Assembly (NCBI GenBank): GCA_026990815.1
Contig: JALXCS010000135.1
Coordinates: 1 to 6,608, forward strand
Length of the DNA: 6,608 nucleotides
Source: Methylomonas sp.
GTDB taxonomy: Bacteria; Pseudomonadota; Gammaproteobacteria; Methylococcales; Methylomonadaceae
Reading direction: 5' to 3'
Shown: positions 1 through 4,438 of the stretch, in pieces
How the letters are laid out: the number at the start of each line of letters is the position of its first letter
Numbering within the stretch: the first letter of the stretch is position 1
Notes under the pieces: model-generated
The model's database searches: none
Seen by the model: the letters and a program-made list of their open reading frames with translations, nothing else
Told to the model about the DNA's origin: nothing
Position numbers and translations under genes: made by a program

Positions 1-561
1 CCTGTCGTATACCGCTGGAAAAATTTCGATCTAATCACTGCTTAATTTGTAAATATTATAATGAAACTAACTACTAGATAATATTTTCATGAATGATTTT
101 AATAAATTCAGGCATTAATGGCAAAAGGCATTCAATGCTTCGCCTTCTAAAACATGGCTTTTCAGTAGACACTGAAGGTTTTCATCTAATGTCCCCTTCC
201 ATCTAGGGTGTTTGTGCGTTAGAAGGAGTGGGTGGTGCTTCTTATCCAGTTTTTTAATGTGTGATGATTCATGTTGAATTCATCTTCGATACAGGAGATC
301 GTTATCTACGCTTGTAACAACGTTGCGGAAGAATATATTCCTGGCTGTTTTCGGTTTATTATTTCGTGTAACTGGTTGAATGTAGCCCTTCAGGATGACA
401 TCTTAAGCGATGACATGTGCCGAAAAATGGAACTACTGCCATGATAAGTATTGGTTATCTATCCTGAATTTGTTTCAACAGGAACCTTCCTCTCTAAGTC
501 CCGTCGAAAAAAGATAAAAGCTGCATGGAATGAAATATACCGATAAGGTTATGTTTTCAAG

Positions 562-575
562 TGCATTATAATGCA
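562..575. repeat. Perfect 14-bp palindrome with a central TATAAT
   Basis: TGCATTATAATGCA reads identically on both strands, and the symmetry stops at the flanking G-G pair. Its centre contains TATAAT (567-572), a perfect sigma70 -10 sequence. No good -35 is visible 16-18 bp upstream. It could be an operator over a promoter or a chance AT-rich palindrome. Confidence 0.45.
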
Positions 576-674
576 GTGGTTCTGCCCCATTTGAATTATG
601 TTTCGGTATCTAAGATCATATATGCCATAATCCTTTATTAAATCCACAACCCTGTAATTGTCAGAACTGGCCTG

Positions 675-692
675 AACTTACTTTAACTTACT
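675..692 (+). promoter_or_regulatory. Tandem direct repeat upstream of eptA, possible response-regulator site
   Basis: AACTTACT occurs at 675-682 and again at 685-692, a 10-bp period that puts both copies on the same DNA face. OmpR-family response regulators bind such in-phase direct repeats, and eptA is regulated by PmrA/BasR in enteric bacteria. The repeats do not match the PmrA box (YTTAAK-N5-YTTAAK) in half-site or spacing, so the regulator is unassigned. They lie about 107 bp before the eptA start. I found no convincing -35/-10 pair downstream; an AT-rich TAATAAT at 739-745 is the nearest -10-like element. Confidence 0.3.
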
Positions 693-798
693 GCTGTCAC
701 TCTTGAGTATGTTTAGTCTGGCACGGCGTGAATATTTCTAATAATTACTTAAACTTGTATGGAATCAAGTGGTATTTTGAAAAATAAACTGAATTTTG

Positions 799-2460
799 AT
801 GATATTGAACATTGCAAATAAAAAATTAAAAGTTTTATCATTCTTTTATCCTTTCTTCATTGCCTTGTTTTTGGCTGTATTTGATAACACAGCATTATGG
901 AAAGAATTATTTAAAATAAAAGGCGGTGTTTCGTTTGTTACTCTAAATTATTATTTACCGTTTTTTTTGTTTTTTCTTTTGGTGTATACAGCATTTTTTA
1001 TTCTGGTCCGGTTTAAATATGTTTTCAAAGTTACCACTGTTGTAATTTTATTGACTGCCTCCATTGCGGCCTATTTTATGGATGCATATGGCGTCATGTT
1101 AGATACCAACATGATTCATAATGCATTAGAAACCGATGTAGCAGAAACAATTGAATTAATTACTCCAAAATTTATTGTTTATTTTTTCCTGCTTGGAATT
1201 TTGCCTTCCATTTTGATCGCCATTATACCGGTAACTTATAAACCTTTCATAAAGCAAGTGCAGGATAATTTTTTTAAAATATTTATTTTATTTGTATTAA
1301 TGGCAGCGATCCTGGTGGTTTATTTTGGAGATTATGCTCCTTTATATAGAAGCAATAGACATATTCGGCATCTTATCAATCCAGTTAATTTTGTTAAGTC
1401 GACGATTAATAATGTTAAACGGTTGATTCGAAGTGATAATAAAATGAAACTTATTGGCATGGATGCAATTATTGACTCTTCTGAAAAAAATCAGTCGCAA
1501 AAGACATTGACAGTTTTAGTGGTTGGGGAAACAGCACGAGCAAAAAATTTTTCTCTCTATGGTTATTCAAGATCCACTAATCCAGTTTTAAGTCAGAAAG
1601 ATATTATTTTTTTTGATAACTTTTATTCCTGTGGAACTGCAACCGCGACTTCAGTTCCATGCATGTTTTCATTATTGACACATGAGAATTATGATGACAC
1701 CCAAGCAAAACAGATGGAAGGACTGTTGGATGTTTTGAAACATGCAGGAGTGAATGTACTTTGGAGAAACAATAATTCGGGATGCAAAGGTGTTTGTGAC
1801 AGGGTGGATTATGAAAATATGGCTTTTTTGAAAGATTCGGGTTTATGTAATGGATCAGGATGTTATGATGAAATTTTATTAAAAGGACTTCAGAAGTACG
1901 TTAATTCAATTGATAAAGATACCCTGATTGTCTTGCATCAAAAGGGAAGTCATGGCCCCTCATATTACCTGCGGGTGCCCAAGCAATTTGAAAAATTCAA
2001 ACCGATTTGTCAAACTAGTCAGGTAAATGAATGCAGTCCAGAAAGTCTTGTGAATGCCTATGATAATACTATTCTCTATAGCGATTATTTTTTAGGAAGA
2101 GTCATTGATTTTCTGAAAAATAATTCAAAAAAATTTAATACCGGGATGATTTATGTTTCTGATCATGGTGAATCACTAGGCGAGAATAATATATATTTAC
2201 ATGGACTGCCATATTTTTTGGCACCTGATGAGCAAATTCATGTTCCTTTTGTGCTTTGGCTATCTGCAGGTTTGGCTGAAAATTTAGAAATTGATTGGGA
2301 ATGTCTAAAAAATGAAAGCAAAGGTCGATTTAGCCATGACAATTTATTTCATTCAATATTAGGCCTTATGAAAATCAACACTGAAGTTTATAACTCAAAA
2401 ATGAATTTATTTTGGCCTTGTCAAAGTCAAAATATAGTTCATTTAAGCCATCAAAATTAG
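799..2460 (+). CDS. eptA: Lipid A phosphoethanolamine transferase (EptA family)
   Basis: The 553-residue protein transfers phosphoethanolamine from phosphatidylethanolamine to lipid A at the periplasmic face of the inner membrane, lowering surface charge and polymyxin binding. Five hydrophobic segments (about 12-29, 48-70, 78-97, 123-145, 159-177) precede a sulfatase-fold domain from about 236. Visible catalytic features are E244 in VVGETAR, T282 (the Thr nucleophile) in CGTATATSVPC with the C278/C288 pair, D455-H456 in SDHGES, and H385 and H468 at positions that contact lipid in MCR/EptA structures. Further Cys pairs match the family disulfides. Length is close to E. coli EptA (547). The ATG at 799 is preferred over TTG 796, though neither has a clear Shine-Dalgarno. 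The gene is visibly more AT-rich than rpoH or uvrB (AAT, TTT and ATT codons dominate), which may indicate transfer. No dgkA, pmrAB or insertion sequence is adjacent. The family is certain; the exact acceptor is inferred. Confidence 0.93.
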   Translation: MILNIANKKLKVLSFFYPFFIALFLAVFDNTALWKELFKIKGGVSFVTLNYYLPFFLFFLLVYTAFFILVRFKYVFKVTTVVILLTASIAAYFMDAYGVMLDTNMIHNALETDVAETIELITPKFIVYFFLLGILPSILIAIIPVTYKPFIKQVQDNFFKIFILFVLMAAILVVYFGDYAPLYRSNRHIRHLINPVNFVKSTINNVKRLIRSDNKMKLIGMDAIIDSSEKNQSQKTLTVLVVGETARAKNFSLYGYSRSTNPVLSQKDIIFFDNFYSCGTATATSVPCMFSLLTHENYDDTQAKQMEGLLDVLKHAGVNVLWRNNNSGCKGVCDRVDYENMAFLKDSGLCNGSGCYDEILLKGLQKYVNSIDKDTLIVLHQKGSHGPSYYLRVPKQFEKFKPICQTSQVNECSPESLVNAYDNTILYSDYFLGRVIDFLKNNSKKFNTGMIYVSDHGESLGENNIYLHGLPYFLAPDEQIHVPFVLWLSAGLAENLEIDWECLKNESKGRFSHDNLFHSILGLMKINTEVYNSKMNLFWPCQSQNIVHLSHQN

Positions 2461-2791
2461 GCTTTTCTTTCACAGAGCATCATAAAGGTAACTCTATCCC
2501 ATCCCTCGTTGGCTGAAAAATTTCGGGTTATTGAGGTGAGATATAGGTATCTTGAGAATTTTCACTATGGTTTTGTTGGGCATGACCCAAGATTTGATGG
2601 TCAGTAATTTACAGTGTATATTGCCATCATGGATCTTTTTCTTTCTGTTAAAGAAAGGTCGAGATTCATATCTAGCCCTTTTGGATTGTTCTTTTGCTTC
2701 TTGCTGATAAATATCAATTTTTTTATCCAGGAAACTTTATTTACGGTACGATTGTGGTTTGTCTTTAATTGTAAGGAGCTTGAGGTTTTTG
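2461..2791. other. Non-coding interval between eptA and rpoH
   Basis: No supportable gene. A hydrophobic GTG-initiated frame at 2614-2811 runs into the rpoH operator, has no Shine-Dalgarno and resembles nothing I know. Two weak hairpins are visible: TGACC (2583-2587) with GGTCA (2599-2603), and TTTCTTT (2638-2644) with AAAGAAA (2650-2656). Neither is followed by a T run, so no intrinsic terminator for eptA is evident. ftsE-ftsX, which precede rpoH in many gammaproteobacteria, are absent here. Confidence 0.6.
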
Positions 2792-2819
2792 GGAACTTCC
2801 AAAACTATTAGCACTCTTA
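2792..2819 (+). promoter_or_regulatory. Probable sigmaE (RpoE)-type promoter of rpoH
   Basis: GGAACTT at 2792-2798 is the exact sigmaE -35 consensus. After 16 bases comes TCTTA at 2815-2819, one mismatch from the sigmaE -10 TCTGA. E. coli rpoH has a sigmaE promoter (P3) with GAACTT and TCTGA also 16 bases apart. The predicted start is near 2826, giving a leader of about 44 bases. The -10 lies inside the CIRCE element. A weaker sigma70-like alternative, TTGAGG (2780-2785)-N17-AACTAT (2803-2808), ends where CIRCE begins; either promoter would be blocked by a protein bound there. Confidence 0.65.
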
Positions 2820-2834
2820 TCACCCGAGTGCTAA
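2808..2834. promoter_or_regulatory. Perfect CIRCE operator (HrcA binding site) at rpoH
   Basis: TTAGCACTC (2808-2816), nine bases, then GAGTGCTAA (2826-2834) is a perfect match to the CIRCE consensus, both arms intact and spacer exact. CIRCE is bound by HrcA, a repressor kept active by GroEL, and normally controls groESL and dnaK operons. Here it lies 35 bp upstream of the rpoH start codon, covering the -10 and start site of the predicted promoters, a typical repressor position. The site is certain from sequence. That HrcA represses rpoH here is inference; hrcA is not in the window. Confidence 0.93.
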
Positions 2835-2859
2835 AACTTAAGATTCATTTTGCAAATAT

Positions 2860-2867
2860 GGAGGGGG
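2860..2867 (+). promoter_or_regulatory. Strong ribosome binding site fixing the rpoH start
   Basis: GGAGGGGG lies just before ATG 2870, with the GGAGG core 5 bases from the codon. This decides against the in-frame ATG at 2858, which overlaps the Shine-Dalgarno, and against the in-frame TTG at 2759, which lies upstream of the promoter and CIRCE. Confidence 0.85.
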
Positions 2868-2869
2868 AC

Positions 2870-3727
2870 ATGACTGATACAATTGCTTTACCAGTAAAAT
2901 TATCGGCGGGTTCATTTGACACTTATTTAAGTGCTGTTAATCAAGCACCTAAATTAACCGCTGAAGAAGAACGGGAATTAGCTAGACGGTTCCGTGAGGA
3001 AAACGATCTGGATGCAGCTAGACAATTAGTAATGGCGAATCTTCGCTTTGTTGTCCATGTTGCTCGTGGATATAGTGGTTATGGCTTACCATTGCCTGAT
3101 ATTATCCAAGAAGGGACGGTAGGACTTATGAAAGCTGTTAAGCGTTTTGATCCCAACATAGGGGTTCGTTTGGTTTCTTTTGCTGTGCATTGGATTAAAG
3201 CTGAAATTCATGAGTTTGTGATAAAAAACTGGCGGATTGTCAAAGTGGCAACCACCAAAGCCCAGCGCAAATTGTTTTTTAATCTAAGAAAATCAAAAAA
3301 GCAATTAAGTTGGTTAACAAAAGATGAAGTTGAAGCGATGGCTGAAGATCTGGATGTTGATGTTAAAACAGTCTATGAAATGGAAAAAAGATTAGGTAGT
3401 CATGACACTGCCTTTGATTTTAGTTCAGACGAAAATTCAGAAGAAGGTTATTCAGCGCCTGCTGGCTATTTACAGCAAGGCGAAGCAGACCCTGCGGCTT
3501 TATTAGAGCATACTGACTGGCAGCAACATGAAGAAGGGTTGCTGTCTCAAGCGATGTTAGAGTTAGATGGTCGAAGTCAGGATATCTTACAAAGTCGCTG
3601 GTTGAGTGACGAAAAAGCCACTTTGCATGAGCTGGCAGACCGTTATAATGTTTCGGCTGAAAGAATCAGACAGCTAGAAAAAAATGCCATGAAGAAATTA
3701 AAGCAGGCCGTTGTTTTGGAAGCTTAA
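2870..3727 (+). CDS. rpoH: RNA polymerase heat-shock sigma factor RpoH (sigma32)
   Basis: The 285-residue protein (E. coli 284) directs RNA polymerase to heat-shock promoters of chaperone and protease genes. Region 2 spans about residues 50-125 and contains the near-invariant VRLVSFAVHWIKAEIHE block (99-115). The diagnostic RpoH box QRKLFFNLR is at 132-140 and is exact. Region 4, with a helix-turn-helix ending in SAERIRQLEKNAMKKL, is at about 225-277. The E. coli turnover residues L47, A50 and I54 (FtsH/SRP control) correspond to L47, A50 and V54, so proteolytic control is probably retained. The start follows GGAGG and gives homologous N-terminal length. Upstream lie a sigmaE-like promoter and a perfect CIRCE site, an unusual combination; downstream is an intrinsic terminator, so the gene looks monocistronic. 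It is not linked to ftsEX here. Confidence 0.98.
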   Translation: MTDTIALPVKLSAGSFDTYLSAVNQAPKLTAEEERELARRFREENDLDAARQLVMANLRFVVHVARGYSGYGLPLPDIIQEGTVGLMKAVKRFDPNIGVRLVSFAVHWIKAEIHEFVIKNWRIVKVATTKAQRKLFFNLRKSKKQLSWLTKDEVEAMAEDLDVDVKTVYEMEKRLGSHDTAFDFSSDENSEEGYSAPAGYLQQGEADPAALLEHTDWQQHEEGLLSQAMLELDGRSQDILQSRWLSDEKATLHELADRYNVSAERIRQLEKNAMKKLKQAVVLEA

Positions 3728-3747
3728 ATTTGTTTGTGGAAATTTTG

Positions 3748-3775
3748 AAAAGGCGATTATTTGATCGCCTTTTTT
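3748..3775 (+). terminator. Intrinsic terminator of rpoH
   Basis: AAAAGGCGAT (3748-3757) pairs with ATCGCCTTTT (3764-3773) across a 6-base loop and is followed by more T residues to 3775. It starts 21 bases after the rpoH stop and is a canonical Rho-independent terminator. Confidence 0.9.
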
Positions 3776-3824
3776 ATAATAACTCAGAAGCAATAACATG
3801 ATGGTTTGTTGAGTTTGAAAATGA

Positions 3825-3854
3825 TTGAAAGTTTTCATGAATTATCAGTAAAAT
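3825..3854 (+). promoter_or_regulatory. Probable sigma70/sigmaS promoter of the kbp-like gene
   Basis: TTGAAA (3825-3830), an 18-base gap and TAAAAT (3849-3854) form a reasonable promoter about 35 bases before the start codon. A small inverted repeat, TGAAA-GT-TTTCA (3826-3837), overlaps the -35. A second TTGAAA at 3815-3820 is too far from the -10. The preceding terminator implies this gene needs its own promoter. Confidence 0.5.
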
Positions 3855-3888
3855 AAGGTTGCATCATAAACTAACATAAGGATTTAAA

Positions 3889-4320
3889 ATGGGATTATTT
3901 GATTTTGCAAGTGATATCGGAAGAAAATTATTTGGTAACGAAGATGAGGCGGCGGCCAAAATCACTGAACATCTGGAAGCCAATAACCCTGGAATTGAAG
4001 GGTTATCTGTAGATTATCAGGATGGCGTAGTTACTGTTTCAGGCGAGGCAACTGATTCTGAGGCTGTTGAAAAGGCGATTTTGATGGCGGGTAATGTCGA
4101 AGGCGTGAAGGAGGTTATTAACAACACTAGCGTACCAATTGTTGAAGAGATCAAGGTTGAATATTATGTAATTCAAAGTGGCGATACATTATCGAAACTA
4201 GCGAAGAAATACTATGGGGACGCGATGGCATATAATCGTATTTTTGAAGCTAACCGTGAGGTTATTCAGGATCCTGATTTAATTTTTGTTGGTCAAAAGA
4301 TTAGAATACCATTAGATTAG
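3889..4320 (+). CDS. kbp: BON-LysM domain protein, Kbp/YgaU-like
   Basis: The 143-residue protein resembles E. coli Kbp (YgaU, 149 residues), a soluble cytoplasmic potassium-binding protein linked to growth under high K+ and osmotic stress. It opens with the same MGLF segment, followed by a BON domain (about 22-82, with GVVTVSGEA near 46-54) and a C-terminal LysM domain (about 92-141: YYVIQSGDTLSKLAKKYYG near the start, then a GQKIRIP end). There is no signal peptide or membrane segment, so despite the LysM domain it probably does not act on exported peptidoglycan. The start follows TAAGGA with a 6-base gap. It is flanked by an upstream promoter candidate and a downstream hairpin, so probably monocistronic. 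Identity with the family is clear; potassium binding is transferred from E. coli. Confidence 0.9.
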   Translation: MGLFDFASDIGRKLFGNEDEAAAKITEHLEANNPGIEGLSVDYQDGVVTVSGEATDSEAVEKAILMAGNVEGVKEVINNTSVPIVEEIKVEYYVIQSGDTLSKLAKKYYGDAMAYNRIFEANREVIQDPDLIFVGQKIRIPLD

Positions 4321-4329
4321 CTTTTCTTA

Positions 4330-4361
4330 AGACAACTCCTGTAGTTTTTCAGGAGTTGTCT
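4330..4361 (+). terminator. 12-bp hairpin after the kbp-like gene
   Basis: AGACAACTCCTG (4330-4341) pairs perfectly with CAGGAGTTGTCT (4350-4361) around an 8-base loop containing TTTTT. It begins 10 bases after the stop codon. A downstream T run is missing (CGATCCCG follows), and neither strand has one, so it is not a textbook intrinsic terminator. It may act with Rho, or stabilise the mRNA 3' end. Confidence 0.65.
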
Positions 4362-4372
4362 CGATCCCGATT

Positions 4373-4390
4373 CAGATTAAATATAATCTG
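4373..4390 (+). promoter_or_regulatory. Probable uvrB promoter -10 inside a perfect dyad
   Basis: CAGATTA (4373-4379), AATA, TAATCTG (4384-4390) is a perfect 7+7 inverted repeat. A consensus -10, TATAAT (4382-4387), lies in it, predicting a start near 4394 and a leader of about 45 bases before uvrB. The -35 is poor: TTGTCT (4356-4361) is 20 bases away and lies in the kbp hairpin. The dyad does not match the LexA box CTG-N10-CAG. A repressor bound here would occlude the promoter. Confidence 0.5.
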
Positions 4391-4424
4391 TATTTCATGG
4401 CGTATTCTGCCGATTGTATTTCAT
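4389..4424 (+). repeat. Two copies of TGTATTTCAT in the uvrB leader
   Basis: TGTATTTCAT occurs at 4389-4398 and 4415-4424, a 26-bp period, between the promoter candidate and the uvrB start. The first copy leads into ATG 4397, which opens a 10-codon frame ending at TAG 4427-4429, in frame with and 9 bases short of the uvrB ATG. No function known. Confidence 0.4.
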
Positions 4425-4438
4425 ATTAGTTTTTACTC

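Larger units (their letters stand above)
1..798. other. Long gene-poor region upstream of eptA
   Basis: No frame on either strand here gives a protein I recognise, and stops are frequent. The longest tidy frame starts at ATG 271 (57 codons, TGA at 442-444), lacks a Shine-Dalgarno sequence, and continues in the same frame after TGA-TAA to a stop at 544-546. On the minus strand a frame of about 48 codons ends at 117-115 without a usable ATG. Other structures are a 14-bp palindrome (562-575), a GATGACAT direct repeat (394-401 and 409-416) and a direct repeat at 675-692. The stretch could be an intergenic region carrying eptA control sites, or badly decayed sequence. I see no transposase, terminal inverted repeats or tRNA. 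Confidence 0.6.

Noticed and set aside
115..279. Minus-strand frame of about 50 codons ending at 117-115
   Set aside because: It has no in-frame ATG or ribosome binding site and no recognisable family.
511..543. Residues KAAWNE, as in diacylglycerol kinase DgkA, often linked to eptA
   Set aside because: Only one hexapeptide matches; the frame stops right after it and no other DgkA motif (such as the conserved region around NSAIEAVVDR) is found nearby.
799..2460. Mobile mcr colistin-resistance gene
   Set aside because: The catalytic motifs are shared by all EptA/MCR proteins; no insertion sequence or plasmid feature is present, and the sequence resembles chromosomal EptA (for example CGTATATSVPCMF) more than MCR-1 (CGTSTAYSVPCMF).
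2638..2656. Hairpin TTTCTTT/AAAGAAA as an eptA terminator
   Set aside because: The stem is AT-only apart from one pair, lies about 180 bp after the stop and is not followed by a T run.
2614..2811. 65-codon hydrophobic frame with a GTG start
   Set aside because: It has no ribosome binding site, resembles no family I know and overlaps the rpoH promoter and operator.
2759..2869. TTG-initiated N-terminal extension of RpoH by 37 residues
   Set aside because: It would begin upstream of the promoter and translate through the CIRCE operator, has no homology, and ATG 2870 has a strong Shine-Dalgarno and family-matching length.
4362..4438. LexA (SOS) box upstream of uvrB
   Set aside because: No CTG-N10-CAG match resembling the consensus; the dyad present has the opposite half-site order.
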